Counted from the stretch's first letter, positions 1 through 10,837 are shown. The stretch is 64,000 nt of DNA from Mycolicibacter heraklionensis (GCF_019645815.1 NZ_CP080997.1:2050880-2114879), one strand, 5' to 3'. The notes: generated from the sequence alone by a model not told the origin. Translations and numbers: made by a program.

Positions 1-1138
1 GCACGGTCAGCCAGTTGATGATCTTGACGTTGCCGGCCAGCAATGCGGTCAACCAGCCCAGGCCCACTCCGGCCAGGGCCGACAGCACCGCGAACACCGC
101 GACAACGATCGCCGTGGACACCGCAGTCGCGGCGGCGAAGGCGACCACCGTCGGATAGCCGCGGGGTTCAAGCCGCGGTTCCAGCTTCGGCTCTCCTTCG
201 TCGAGCCTCGCTGAACCGCGGGGCTCCCGCAGGCGACGCATCCACACCCACACCAGGAAGGGCAATGCGATTGCGGCAGTGGCTTTTACCGCTGCCGCCA
301 GCGCCACCAGCGTTATCCCCGCCAGGTGGCGGCGTTCCAGGGTCAGCGCGATCCCGGCGAGCACCAGGCCGACCATCAGCATCTCGTTGTGCACCCCGCC
401 CATCAGGTGGATGATCACCAACGGGTTGAGCACGGCCAGAAACAGCGCCGCGGGCGCGCTGCCACCGACTCGGGCCGCCACCCGGGGCGCGGCCCAGATC
501 AGCAGCGCCAGCCCGGGCAGCATGCACAGGCGCAGCACCATGGTGCCGGCCACCACGTTGTTGCCCACCAGCATCGTGACGAGCTTGGCGACCAGAATGA
601 ATGCCGGGCCGTACGGTGCCGTCGTCGCGGCCCAGATCGGGCTGACATCGTCGAGCAGGGGATTGGGGTTGTCGACCGGCCCCACCTGATACGGGTCGAA
701 TCCATCGCGCAGCAGGGCGCCCTGGGCCAGGTAGGAGTAGGTGTCGCGGCTGAACACCGGGACCGAGAGCAGCAGCGGCGCCAGCCAGAAGCCGGTGGTG
801 GCGATCAACGTGTAGGTGCTCACGGTGCCCTCGATCACCCGCCGGCCCAAGCCGAGCCAGGCCACCAGCATCACCGCGACTCCGGCCCACAGCAGCACCG
901 ACGACAGCACCAGACCGTGACCGAAGCGCAGCCATGACAGGTGCAGGGAATCCAGCACCGGGTCCTGGATGCGGGTGCTGCCGGCGCCCAAGCCGCCCAG
1001 CGTGATCAGCAGGGCGCCCAGGCAGCCGAGCCAGGCGGCCCCGGCCTGCTCGCCGGCGGCGAACTGCCGCAGTCGCCGAAGGCCGCTGGCGGCGTCGCTG
1101 GACGCACTCGTGACCGGTGGGATGGTGGGGTTCGACAT
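1..1138 (-). CDS. mptA: Alpha-1,6-mannosyltransferase MptA (3' end outside window)
   Basis: Polytopic membrane glycosyltransferase of the GT-C type. It extends the alpha-1,6-mannan backbone of lipomannan and lipoarabinomannan using polyprenyl-phosphate mannose on the periplasmic face. I read about 379 codons from ATG at 1138 leftward; the C-terminus lies beyond base 1. Alternating hydrophobic stretches are visible, the first around residues 32-48 (AAWLGCLGALLITLGGLG). The neighbour order with idsA2 and the MTHFR-like gene matches Rv2174-Rv2173-Rv2172c. Oddity: a loop between two membrane segments carries a short inserted peptide GSARLDEGEPKLEP encoded by a palindromic repeat (173-221) that recurs in murD. 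Family assignment rests on synteny and overall character; the catalytic loop was not individually verified. Confidence 0.85.
   Translation of the reverse strand, partial: MSNPTIPPVTSASSDAASGLRRLRQFAAGEQAGAAWLGCLGALLITLGGLGAGSTRIQDPVLDSLHLSWLRFGHGLVLSSVLLWAGVAVMLVAWLGLGRRVIEGTVSTYTLIATTGFWLAPLLLSVPVFSRDTYSYLAQGALLRDGFDPYQVGPVDNPNPLLDDVSPIWAATTAPYGPAFILVAKLVTMLVGNNVVAGTMVLRLCMLPGLALLIWAAPRVAARVGGSAPAALFLAVLNPLVIIHLMGGVHNEMLMVGLVLAGIALTLERRHLAGITLVALAAAVKATAAIALPFLVWVWMRRLREPRGSARLDEGEPKLEPRLEPRGYPTVVAFAAATAVSTAIVVAVFAVLSALAGVGLGWLTALLAGNVKIINWLTV
173..221. repeat. Palindromic in-frame coding repeat, copy 1 (inside mptA)
   Basis: A 49-base element bounded by perfect 9-base inverted repeats (CCGCGGTTC at 173-181, GAACCGCGG at 213-221). 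The arms continue inward with near-complementary bases, so a long hairpin with a loop of about 9 bases is possible. Read on the mptA strand, its 42-base core matches 39 of 42 positions of a segment in murD (15601-15647). In both genes it is translated in the same frame as G-S-A-R-L-D-x-G-E-x-K-L-x-P. Confidence 0.8.
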
Positions 1139-1153
1139 CGGCGCTCCGGGCGA

Positions 1154-3320
<2,167 letters not shown>

Positions 3321-3333
3321 CCCGGGAGGCTGT

Positions 3334-4080
3334 TCAGCCGGCGTTGTCGTCGGGGGAGCTGAACCGCGGTGCGCGGTCCCGGCCGTACCAGGCGATTGCC
3401 GCAACCGCGCCCGCCGCGGCGAACGTGGACAGGATCAGCCAGATGGCGGCGTGGGCGAATGATCGGGTGCTGGGATCGGTGTAGCGGGCTTGGGCGCTCA
3501 TGGTGCTCACCACGCCAGGCTTGAGCCGCCACTGCACCGTGTCGCCACCGATGCGGTCGCCGTTGGTGGACGTCACCTCACCGGGGAACGCGACGCTCAA
3601 CTCGACGTCGGCCTCCGGGTCGTTGAGTGAGGTGAGGTCCACTCGGCCTTCCAGGATCACCAGGTTTCCGGCGCGGCGCAGCGACAGGTCCACCCCGGCC
3701 GCATCGCGGTGCATTCCGGCCAGCTGCGGCAGTTCGGCGAAGGTCAGGTCGGAGAACACCGCCTGGGAGCCGACGTAGCCGTCCCGGCTGTAGTTGGAGA
3801 TCGCGATCTTCTGGGGGAACGGCAGGTCGGCGCTGAGCTTGGGGCCGGTGTCGTTGTCGTTGCGCGGCTTGGCCGCGACGACAATCTGGCCGGAGACCTG
3901 ATCGTTGGGGGAGACGGTGATGTTGGCCCGAATGCGCACGCATCCGGCCAACGGCGCCGCGATCAAGAGCAGCGCGACCATGGCAACCAGGCGACGGTAG
4001 CTGCGCAACCGTCGAACCCGGCCCCGAACGGGCTCTGGGACGGGTCCCCGAACGGGCGGTAGCGAACGCCGAACATGCAC
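3334..4080 (-). CDS. lppM: Lipoprotein LppM
   Basis: Lipoprotein of the DUF3153/LppM family, associated in M. tuberculosis with phagosome trafficking. A basic N-region (RRLRSYRR) is followed by a hydrophobic core and the lipobox L-A-G-C with Cys47 as the likely lipidated residue. A second hydrophobic span (about 210-232, IWLILSTFAAAGAVAAIAW) precedes a short basic tail, so the protein is also anchored at its C-terminus. The annotated ATG gives 248 aa but has no ribosome site. An in-frame TTG at 4008 would give 224 aa and a better-sized signal peptide (22 residues before the Cys), close to the M. tuberculosis length I recall. It converges with the MTHFR-like gene, 13 bases apart. Confidence 0.85.
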   Translation of the reverse strand: MHVRRSLPPVRGPVPEPVRGRVRRLRSYRRLVAMVALLLIAAPLAGCVRIRANITVSPNDQVSGQIVVAAKPRNDNDTGPKLSADLPFPQKIAISNYSRDGYVGSQAVFSDLTFAELPQLAGMHRDAAGVDLSLRRAGNLVILEGRVDLTSLNDPEADVELSVAFPGEVTSTNGDRIGGDTVQWRLKPGVVSTMSAQARYTDPSTRSFAHAAIWLILSTFAAAGAVAAIAWYGRDRAPRFSSPDDNAG

Positions 4081-4128
4081 GACGTCATCGTGCCAGACCC
4101 GTCGGCGGGTCCGGCGACGACGCGGCTG

Positions 4129-4746
4129 CTACAACGGCAGTGGCCGGCCCAAGATGGCGAATGGCCGGGGATCACCGGCGAAGTGATGACCGCGGATCAC
4201 GTCGGTGAACCCCAGCCGACGGTACAACCGCCAGGCGCGGTTGCCTTCGCCGTTGGTCTCCGGTGTGGACAGCAGCACGTTGGCTTCCGGACGCCCGGCC
4301 AGCAGGCGTCGGGCCAGGGCCTCACCCAAGCCGCCGCCCTGGGCGCGTGGCGCGACGTGCAACTCGGTCAGCTCGAAGTAACTGGCCATCAGGCGGGCGA
4401 TGTCGGGGTGCGGCAGACCGCGGCGCTGCAAGCCCAGCACCACCTGCTGCTGCCACCACTGGTCGGGCGCTCCGCAGTAGCCGTAGGCCACTCCCAGCAG
4501 CTCGGCTCCGTTTAATCCCGCCGGTGCCGCGCCCGGCTGACGAATCTCGCCGACTTCGCCGGGCTCGTTGTCTGCGAAGGCGGCCACCGCCCGCCAGCCG
4601 CTTCGGCGGGTGTGATCCAGCCACATCGCGGCACGTTGGCTCTCGGTGCCCGGCGGGTAGCCCATTGCGGTGACGTAGACGCGTAGCGCCGCACCGAGGT
4701 GATCCGCCATTTCGCGCGGCGACATGTCGAGGAGGAAGGTCACCAA
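4129..4746 (-). CDS. GNAT-family N-acetyltransferase (Rv2170 type)
   Basis: A 205-aa GCN5-related acetyltransferase. The acetyl-CoA binding signature is seen as ELHVAPRAQGGGLGEALARR (motif A, Q/R-x-x-G-x-G/A) followed by a motif-B-like segment NRAWRLYRRLGFTDV typical of the fold. It occupies the Rv2170 position; that protein is reported to acetylate small molecules and proteins including isoniazid. Start: TTG at 4746 sits 8 bases after AAAGGAA, and the next codon is a GTG that could serve instead. It ends 48 bases before lppM on the same strand, so co-transcription is likely. The physiological substrate cannot be read from the sequence. Confidence 0.82.
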   Translation of the reverse strand: MVTFLLDMSPREMADHLGAALRVYVTAMGYPPGTESQRAAMWLDHTRRSGWRAVAAFADNEPGEVGEIRQPGAAPAGLNGAELLGVAYGYCGAPDQWWQQQVVLGLQRRGLPHPDIARLMASYFELTELHVAPRAQGGGLGEALARRLLAGRPEANVLLSTPETNGEGNRAWRLYRRLGFTDVIRGHHFAGDPRPFAILGRPLPL

Positions 4747-4985
4747 CGTGCAGGTTCCTTTCCCGGAGAAGTGGGAGTGTGCCCCATGTCCAAAGTCCCA
4801 TTATCCGGATTCGGCCCTGCGGCGTCGGCCGTTGTGGATCGACATTGCCGGACCGCCGCTACAATCGGCGGGTGAAGCCTGTGGTACGGCGCAGGCCTAC
4901 CTCGTATTATCAGTGTTAGTTGCCCGCACCAGTCCGTATCGCGCCGTGGGCAGTGATATGAGCGGCCGTCGGCAAGGAGGGACGA

Positions 4986-5387
4986 ATGCCACTCTCCGAT
5001 CATGAACAGCGCATGCTCGACGAGATTGAGAGCGCGCTGTACGCCGAGGACCCCAAGTTCGCTTCCAGCGTTCGCGGCGGCGCCCTGCGTACCCCGACCA
5101 CCCGCCGGCGGGTGCAGGGTATGACCTTCTTCGTGGTCGGCCTGGTGATGCTGGTCTCCGGTATCCCGTTCTACGCGACCACCGTCAATGCGGCATTCCT
5201 GATTCTGAGCGTGCTGGGATTCGTGGTGATGTTCGGTGGGGTGGTGTTCGCCATCACCGGCAACCACGCCGTCGCCGCCCGAGACGGTGCGGCCAAGGCG
5301 GGCGGGGGTTCGCAGCGGCGGGTCAAGGGCGGCGGTACGTTCGCCAGCCGGATGGAAGACCGTTTCCGCCGCCGGTTCGAGCCGTAG
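4986..5387 (+). CDS. DUF3040 membrane protein
   Basis: Small integral membrane protein of 133 aa with the DUF3040 opening MPLSDHEQRMLDEIE and two adjacent transmembrane helices (about 45-63 and 69-91). A basic C-terminal tail with Gly- and Arg-rich segments follows (GGGSQRRVKGGG, RFRRRFEP). ATG at 4986 is preceded by AAGGAGG at 4975-4981. It lies at the Rv2169c position just before mraZ and ends in a perfect intrinsic terminator, so it is insulated from the division operon. The family has no established biochemical function; position suggests an envelope role, which is inference. Confidence 0.85.
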   Translation: MPLSDHEQRMLDEIESALYAEDPKFASSVRGGALRTPTTRRRVQGMTFFVVGLVMLVSGIPFYATTVNAAFLILSVLGFVVMFGGVVFAITGNHAVAARDGAAKAGGGSQRRVKGGGTFASRMEDRFRRRFEP

Positions 5388-5413
5388 GCCGATCCAGCGG
5401 CACGGGTGATGTG

Positions 5414-5443
5414 AAAGGGCAGCCGATCGGCTGCCCTTTTTTT
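5414..5443 (+). terminator. Intrinsic terminator after DUF3040 gene
   Basis: Perfect 13-bp inverted repeat AAAGGGCAGCCG-AT-CGGCTGCCCTTT (5414-5439) running into seven T residues (5437-5443), 26 bases after the DUF3040 stop codon. It is one of very few textbook U-tract terminators in this GC-rich window and separates region 1 from the mraZ promoter. Confidence 0.9.
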
Positions 5444-5694
5444 GTGTGCACAGCCGCTTCCGGGTCGCGTCCGGGGCCCAGCCCGTCGAGGCCCCCGCCC
5501 CACCGCGCCCCACTTTGCCTCCACCAGCCCTGAGCTGGTCATTTGGTGACCGTTGGGGCCCCGTTTCGCCTGTTGGGGAGACAAAGTGGCAGATCTAGTG
5601 GGGCATAGGGGTGGATTCGACCTAGGAAATGGTGCGTAGTGGGGGAATGTGGGGTATCGTGGGCTGACGATGTCGACGTGGCGGGAGGTGGCCG
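5444..5694. other. mraZ upstream region
   Basis: Non-coding stretch of about 250 bases between the terminator and mraZ. It holds a separated 8-base inverted repeat (CCACTTTG at 5510-5517, CAAAGTGG at 5582-5589), AT-richer sequence around 5585-5640 where the division-cluster promoter should lie, the three TGGG boxes described separately, and GGGAGGTGG just ahead of the mraZ ATG. Confidence 0.6.
5640..5664 (+). promoter_or_regulatory. MraZ operator: three TGGGN boxes
   Basis: TGGGG (5640), TGGGG (5650) and TGGGC (5660) repeat with an exact 10-base period. This is the arrangement known for MraZ operators (TGGGN boxes separated by 5 bases), located 31-55 bases ahead of the mraZ start. It implies that MraZ autoregulates the downstream division and cell-wall operon. 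Confidence 0.82.
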
Positions 5695-6126
5695 ATGTTC
5701 CTCGGCACCTACACGCCCAAGCTCGACGACAAGGGGCGGCTGACACTGCCCGCGAAGTTTCGTGATGCGCTGGCAGGAGGGTTGATGGTCACCAAGAGTC
5801 AGGACCACAGCCTGGCCGTGTATCCGCGCGCGGAGTTCGAGCAGTTGGCCCGCCGGGCGGCCAAGGCTTCGCGCAGCAACCCGGACGCGCGAGCATTCCT
5901 GCGCAACCTCGCCGCCGCCACGGACGAACAGCACCCCGACGCCCAGGGCCGGATCACCTTGTCGCCCGACCACCGTCGCTACGCCAACCTGTCCAAGGAG
6001 TGCGTGGTCATCGGGTCGGTGGACTACCTGGAGATCTGGGACGCACAAGCCTGGAGCGACTACCAGCAGACGCACGAAGAGAACTTCTCCGCGGCCAGCG
6101 ATGAAGCACTCAGCGACATCATCTGA
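5695..6126 (+). CDS. mraZ: Transcriptional regulator MraZ
   Basis: A 143-aa protein with two SpoVT/AbrB-like swapped-hairpin domains. The N-terminal repeat is [20 protein letters not shown] and the second contains [18 protein letters not shown], each with the conserved D-x-K/Q-G-R signature. MraZ is a nucleoid-associated regulator that binds TGGG boxes upstream of its own gene and controls the dcw cluster; three such boxes are present at 5640-5664. ATG at 5695 follows a GGGAGG site. First gene of the cluster, 181 bases ahead of the rsmH start adopted here. Confidence 0.95.
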   Translation: MFLGTYTPKLDDKGRLTLPAKFRDALAGGLMVTKSQDHSLAVYPRAEFEQLARRAAKASRSNPDARAFLRNLAAATDEQHPDAQGRITLSPDHRRYANLSKECVVIGSVDYLEIWDAQAWSDYQQTHEENFSAASDEALSDII

Positions 6127-6307
6127 GGCGCACGCCCGTGCCTCGTGGCCTCTGTCCGAACCGACCCTGACGTACTTCCCCAACGTCAGGTTCGTGCCGT
6201 CGGGCAGGGACCTCGAGGCAGGGGCCCGGCGATCGCAAGCGCGGCGGAGCCGGGCGCAGCGGGTCGACGGTCGGTTGCACTGCCACTCTGGATCGGGAGG
6301 TGTTGCC

Positions 6308-7315
6308 GTGGCCGAACAGGGCGAATTCGGACACGTGCCGGTCCTGCTGGACCGCTGTGTGGAGCTGCTGGCTCCGGCGCTGACCAGGCAGTCGGCCGAC
6401 GGCCAGGGTGCGACCCTGGTGGACGCCACCCTGGGCGCCGGCGGGCACACGGAGCGTTTTCTGAGCCAGTTCCCCGGCTTGCGAGTCATCGGGTTGGACC
6501 GCGACACCACCGCACTCGACATCGCCGGGGCGCGGTTGGCCCGCTTCGGCGATCGCCTCCAGACGGTCCGCACCCGATACGACGGGATCGCCGCGGCGCT
6601 GGCCGAATCAGGCTTGGCCGCAACCGGATCGGTTGATGCGGTGTTGTTCGACCTCGGGGTGTCCTCGATGCAGCTCGACCGGGTGGAGCGGGGATTTTCC
6701 TACGCGCAGGACGCGCCGCTGGACATGCGGATGGACCCGCAGGCTGAACTCACCGCCGCAGACATCGTGAACACCTACGACGCGGCGGCGCTCACCGACA
6801 TTCTGCGCCGCTTCGGCGAGGAGCGATTCGCGTCGCGGATCGCCAAGTACATCGTGCGGCGCCGAGCTCAGACCCCGTTCACCTCGACCGGGGAACTGAC
6901 AGAGCTGCTCTACGAGGCGATTCCGGCGCCGGCGCGGCGCACCGGGGGACACCCGGCCAAGCGCACGTTTCAGGCGCTGCGTATCGCGGTCAACGGCGAA
7001 CTGGACTCGCTGCGAGACGCGCTGCCGGCGGCGCTGAATGCGCTGGCGGTGGGCGGACGGGTGGCGGTGATGTCCTACCAGTCGTTGGAGGACCGCATCG
7101 TCAAGCAGCTGTTCGCCGCGGCCACCGCATCGCGCACACCGGTCGGTCTCCCGGTCGAATTGCCCGGCGACGAACCGAAGTTCGTGACGTTGACGCGCGG
7201 CGCCGAACGGGCCGAGGCGGATGAGGTCGAGCGCAACCCGCGGGCGGGCTCGGTCCGGCTGCGTGCTGTGGAACGGGTCCAGGCCGGGCCGATCGTGGCA
7301 TCGAGGGGGAAGTGA
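6308..7315 (+). CDS. rsmH: 16S rRNA (cytosine1402-N4)-methyltransferase RsmH (MraW)
   Basis: S-adenosylmethionine-dependent methyltransferase that modifies C1402 of 16S rRNA. Motifs seen: [14 protein letters not shown] at the N-terminus, the SAM-binding [27 protein letters not shown], and near the C-terminus [14 protein letters not shown] at 6308 is chosen because GGGAGG sits 7 bases upstream, giving 335 aa. A longer in-frame start exists at ATG 6101, overlapping mraZ (404 aa), and the M. tuberculosis protein as I recall it also has a long N-terminal extension of similar sequence, so the longer form cannot be dismissed. It overlaps the ftsL ATG by one base. Confidence 0.92.
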   Translation: MAEQGEFGHVPVLLDRCVELLAPALTRQSADGQGATLVDATLGAGGHTERFLSQFPGLRVIGLDRDTTALDIAGARLARFGDRLQTVRTRYDGIAAALAESGLAATGSVDAVLFDLGVSSMQLDRVERGFSYAQDAPLDMRMDPQAELTAADIVNTYDAAALTDILRRFGEERFASRIAKYIVRRRAQTPFTSTGELTELLYEAIPAPARRTGGHPAKRTFQALRIAVNGELDSLRDALPAALNALAVGGRVAVMSYQSLEDRIVKQLFAAATASRTPVGLPVELPGDEPKFVTLTRGAERAEADEVERNPRAGSVRLRAVERVQAGPIVASRGK

Positions 7316-8427
7316 TGGCGGCCAAGCGCAAGCCCGCGGTACGGCAGGGCGACCGTCGCCGTAGCCCCGAGGGCGCAACTCGCAACGGCCCGCGGCGCGT
7401 CAACGAGCCGACGCAGGCCCGGGGCCCGCGCCGGCAGCGCGGAGCCGCGCCCGCAGCGGGTCTCCAGTCGCGACCGCGCACCGGCCCGCAGAAGGCGGCG
7501 TCGCTTCGCCCCGATCCGCGACCGGTGCCGCCGAAGAACACCAAGCAGGCCAAGGCGCGAGCCAAGGCCCGAAAGGCCAAGGCGCCCAAGGTTGTGCGCG
7601 TACCGCTGCGCGAACGCCTGATCGCTCGACTGGCCTCGGTCGACCTGCGGCCGCGCACGCTGGCGGCCAAGGTTCCATTCGTCGTGCTGATCATCGGCGC
7701 GCTCGGCGTCGGGCTGGGAATCACCCTGTGGCTGTCGACGGATGCCGCCGAGCGGTCCTACCAGTTGGGCAGCATCCGGGAGCGCAACCGGGTCCTGATG
7801 CAGCAGAAGGAAGCACTCGAGCGTGACGTGCTCACCGCCGAGTCCGCACCGGCGCTGGCCGAGGCGGCCCGCGAACTGGGCATGATCCCCAGCCGAGACA
7901 CCGCGCATCTGGTCCAGGACCCGGTCGGCAACTGGGTGGTCGTCGGGACCCCGAAGCCCGCCGAGGGAGTGCCGCCGCCGCCGCTGAACACCAAGTTGCC
8001 CGACGATGTGGCACCACCGGCAGAGGTGCCGGTTCGGGTGCCGCCGGCCGGGCCGAAGCTCGACAGCCGCCATCTGCCCGCCGCGGTCCCGCCGGTACCG
8101 GCGGCGCCCGGCGCGCCGCTGACCATTCCGGGTCTGCCTGGAGTCCCGGGCACGCCCCAGGCCGGGCCGTTGCCCGGGCCCGGCGCGCAAGACACCCCGC
8201 CCCTGGCGACGCCTCCGGCCCTCCCGTCTGACGGCTTGCCGCCCGTCGCCTTGCCGCCCGGGTCGGTGGTGCCGCCCGAGACGGTGCTCCCGCTGGACGG
8301 GACGCTTCCTCCGGCGGCGGTCCTGCCACCGGCGGCGGTGCTGCCGCCCGAGGCGGTGCTGCCGCCGCAACCCCCGTTGCCGCCGGCAGCCGTGGCGACG
8401 CCGGTGGTTCCCGGAGCCGCGCGATGA
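7315..8427 (+). CDS. ftsL: FtsL-like septum formation protein with Pro-rich tail (Rv2164c type)
   Basis: Single-pass membrane protein of 370 aa. A long basic cytoplasmic segment (1-118) is followed by one helix (about 121-141), then a short coiled coil (145-175, rich in Glu, Arg and Gln) typical of FtsL/DivIC septum proteins, then about 160 residues of proline-rich sequence. FtsL bridges FtsQ and the FtsW/PBP3 synthase at the septum. ATG at 7315 overlaps the rsmH TGA and follows GAGGGGGA; a GTG one codon upstream is possible. The tail ends in hexapeptide repeats L-P-P-x-A-V (8305-8394). It overlaps pbpB by 4 bases. Confidence 0.85.
   Translation: MAAKRKPAVRQGDRRRSPEGATRNGPRRVNEPTQARGPRRQRGAAPAAGLQSRPRTGPQKAASLRPDPRPVPPKNTKQAKARAKARKAKAPKVVRVPLRERLIARLASVDLRPRTLAAKVPFVVLIIGALGVGLGITLWLSTDAAERSYQLGSIRERNRVLMQQKEALERDVLTAESAPALAEAARELGMIPSRDTAHLVQDPVGNWVVVGTPKPAEGVPPPPLNTKLPDDVAPPAEVPVRVPPAGPKLDSRHLPAAVPPVPAAPGAPLTIPGLPGVPGTPQAGPLPGPGAQDTPPLATPPALPSDGLPPVALPPGSVVPPETVLPLDGTLPPAAVLPPAAVLPPEAVLPPQPPLPPAAVATPVVPGAAR
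8305..8394 (+). repeat. 18-base coding minisatellite in ftsL tail
   Basis: Five consecutive 18-base units encoding L-P-P-(A/E/Q)-(A/P)-(V/P) at the end of the FtsL proline-rich region. The second unit begins CTGCCACCGGCGGCGGTG, and neighbouring units differ at a few bases only, so expansion or contraction by slippage would stay in frame. Imperfect V/L-P-P units extend upstream to about 8230. Confidence 0.7.
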
Positions 8428-10442
8428 GACGGACCGCGCGGGGGATCGGCCCGGCACGTCGCGCCGACGGCTCGGCCACAGCTGTCACGCGAAAGAACCG
8501 TCGATCCGCCACCCCGCCGGCCAAACCGGCCAAAACCGCCAAGTCCGGCAAGGCTCCGAAGGCGACCTCGAAAGCGACTCAGGCAACCGGGCATTCGGCC
8601 CGCGAGCGCCGTACTCGCCCGGCCACCGAGATGGGCCTGCGCAGCGCTTCGTTCGTCTTTCGGCACCGCACCGGCAACGCGGTCATCTTCCTGGTGCTGG
8701 CATTGTCGGCGGCACAGCTGTTCTACCTGCAGGTCCCTCGGGCCTCCGGGCTGCGGGCCGAAGCCGCCGGACAACTCAAGGTCACCGACGTCCAGCAGGC
8801 GATGCGCGGCGACATCATCGACCGCACCGGTGACAAGCTTGCGTTCACCATCGAGGCTCGGGCGCTGTCCTTCCAGCCGGTCAAGATCGGCAAGCAGCTC
8901 GCCGACGCCAAGAAGAAGGACCCGTCGGCCCCCGATCCACAACTGCGGCTGCAGGAGATCGCCAAGGAGATCTCCACCCGCCTCGGCAACAAGCCGGACT
9001 CCGCGGCCCTGCTGAAGAAGCTGCGCAGCAACGAGACCTTCGTCTATCTCGCCCGTGCCGTCGACCCGGCGGTGGCCGAGGTGATCACCGAGAAGTGCCC
9101 GGAGGTCGGTAGCGAGCGCCAGGACCTGCGGCAGTACCCGGGCGGGTCGCTGGCGGCCAACATCATCGGCGGCATCGACTGGGACGGCCACGGCCTGCTG
9201 GGGCTGGAGGACTCGATGGACGCCGTGCTGGCCGGAACGGACGGGTCGGTCACCTACGACCGCGGTTCGGACGGCGTGGTGATCCCGGGCAGCTATCGCA
9301 ACCGGCACAAGGCCGTCAACGGGTCGACCATCCAGCTCACCCTCGACGACGACATTCAGTTCTACGTGCAGCAGCAGGTGCAGCAGGCCAAGAACGTCAC
9401 CGGCGCTCACGACGTCACGGCCGTGGTGCTCGACGCGCACAGTGGTGAGGTGCTGGCGATGGCCGGCGACAACACGTTCGATCCCTCTCAGGACATCGGG
9501 CGCCAGGAGGACCGCGAGCTCGGCAACCTGGCGGTCTCGTCGCCGTTCGAGCCGGGCTCGGTGAACAAGATCATCACCGCCGCCTCGGTGATCGAATACG
9601 GCCTCGGTCACCCCGACGATGTGCTGCAGGTGCCCGGATCGATCAACATCGCCGATGTCACCGTCAGCGACGCCTGGGAGCACGGCGTCGCGCCGTACAC
9701 CGTGACCGGAGTCTTCGGGAAGTCCTCCAACGTCGGCACCCTGATGCTGGCGCAACGGGTGGGGCCCGAGCGCTGGTTCGACATGCTGGAGAAGTTCGGT
9801 CTGGGACAGCGCACCGGCGTGGCTCTGCCCGGTGAGAGCGCCGGACTGGTACCTCCGGTGGACCAATGGTCCGGCAGCTCCTTCGCCAACCTGCCCATCG
9901 GCCAGGGGCTGTCGATGACGCTGCTGCAGATGACCGGGATGTACCAGGCCATCGCCAACGACGGCCTGCGAATTCCGCCGCGAATCATCAAGGCGACCAT
10001 TTCCCCCGACGGCAGCCGCACCGAGGAACCGCGGCCCGAGGGCGTCCGGGTCGTCTCGGAGCAGACCGCGGCGACCGTGCGCAACATGCTGCGCTCGGTG
10101 GTGCAACGTGATCCGACCGGCGTGCAGCAGGGCACCGGATGGCAGGCCGCGGTCGACGGCTACCAGATCGCCGGGAAAACCGGTACCGCACAGCAGATCA
10201 ACCCGGACTGCGGTTGCTACTACGACGACGTCTACTGGATCACCTTCGCCGGGATAGCGCCGGCGGACAATCCGCGCTACGTCATCGGCCTGATGATGAA
10301 CAACCCCCACCGTGCCGCGGACGGGTCGCCGGGCACCTCGGCGGCGCCGCTGTTCCACAACATCGCCGGGTGGTTGTTGCAGCGCCACAACGTGCCGTTG
10401 TCGCCCGACCCAGGGCCGCCGCTGGTCCTGCAGGCGATGTAG
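8424..10442 (+). CDS. pbpB: Septal peptidoglycan transpeptidase PbpB (FtsI/PBP3)
   Basis: Class B penicillin-binding protein of 672 aa that cross-links septal peptidoglycan together with FtsW. A basic cytoplasmic tail is followed by a transmembrane helix (about residues 91-110), the non-catalytic pedestal domain, and a transpeptidase domain. Catalytic motifs are all present: S379-V-N-K (PGSVNK), S434-S-N (KSSNVG) and K585-T-G (GKTGTAQQ). Its length is close to the M. tuberculosis protein. The ATG overlaps the ftsL stop by 4 bases, indicating translational coupling. A Cys-rich patch PDCGCYYDD follows the KTG motif. Confidence 0.96.
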   Translation: MRRTARGIGPARRADGSATAVTRKNRRSATPPAKPAKTAKSGKAPKATSKATQATGHSARERRTRPATEMGLRSASFVFRHRTGNAVIFLVLALSAAQLFYLQVPRASGLRAEAAGQLKVTDVQQAMRGDIIDRTGDKLAFTIEARALSFQPVKIGKQLADAKKKDPSAPDPQLRLQEIAKEISTRLGNKPDSAALLKKLRSNETFVYLARAVDPAVAEVITEKCPEVGSERQDLRQYPGGSLAANIIGGIDWDGHGLLGLEDSMDAVLAGTDGSVTYDRGSDGVVIPGSYRNRHKAVNGSTIQLTLDDDIQFYVQQQVQQAKNVTGAHDVTAVVLDAHSGEVLAMAGDNTFDPSQDIGRQEDRELGNLAVSSPFEPGSVNKIITAASVIEYGLGHPDDVLQVPGSINIADVTVSDAWEHGVAPYTVTGVFGKSSNVGTLMLAQRVGPERWFDMLEKFGLGQRTGVALPGESAGLVPPVDQWSGSSFANLPIGQGLSMTLLQMTGMYQAIANDGLRIPPRIIKATISPDGSRTEEPRPEGVRVVSEQTAATVRNMLRSVVQRDPTGVQQGTGWQAAVDGYQIAGKTGTAQQINPDCGCYYDDVYWITFAGIAPADNPRYVIGLMMNNPHRAADGSPGTSAAPLFHNIAGWLLQRHNVPLSPDPGPPLVLQAM

Positions 10443-10585
10443 CCACCGCACCCTAGGCGGCTGATCCGTCCACTCTCGTCCGTAAATAACGACGTGATTC
10501 CGCCGTTTTGGTGTGGGTCTTGTGGTTATCGTTCGGACAACGCGGGGACAAAGGGGGTTCCGGCGCCGAAGAGAAAGGGTCGATC

Positions 10586-10837
10586 ATGGCCCGAAAAGCA
10601 AGTGCGATCGGTTACGCAATTCCGGGGGTTCTCGCCGCAGCGGCAGGCATCGTGGCTGTGGGGCTGCTCGGCGCACCCATCGCGAGTGACCACCACGCCA
10701 GCGGCTGCTTCATGACCAAGTCCGGAGACGCATGCGTGGACTTGCCGGACCCGACCGAGTACGGATGTCCGGCCGGGGATTTCCAATGCATGTTCGACAA
10801 GAAGCTCAACAAGCAGCCGCCACCGTCTGACGGCTGA
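10586..10837 (+). CDS. Small exported or membrane-anchored Cys-rich protein
   Basis: An 83-aa protein with a short basic N-terminus (MARKASAIGY), a hydrophobic segment at about 10-35 (IPGVLAAAAGIVAVGLLGAP) and a short outside domain with four cysteines (GCFM, DACVDL, YGCPA, FQCMF) spaced for two disulphides. It ends in a Lys/Pro-rich tail. ATG at 10586 follows GAGAAAGGG. It sits alone between pbpB and murE, where M. tuberculosis has a PE_PGRS gene and three others. A small hairpin (CTCGCC-TCT-GGCGAG, 10847-10861) follows the stop. I do not recognise a named family; a periplasmic structural or septal accessory role is only a guess from position. Confidence 0.75.
   Translation: MARKASAIGYAIPGVLAAAAGIVAVGLLGAPIASDHHASGCFMTKSGDACVDLPDPTEYGCPAGDFQCMFDKKLNKQPPPSDG

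Noticed and set aside
7758-10451. 897-codon leftward open frame opposite ftsL and pbpB
   Set aside because: It is antisense to two well-supported genes, has low-complexity Arg/Gly/Ala composition, and no recognisable motif; long antisense frames are common in GC-rich coding DNA.
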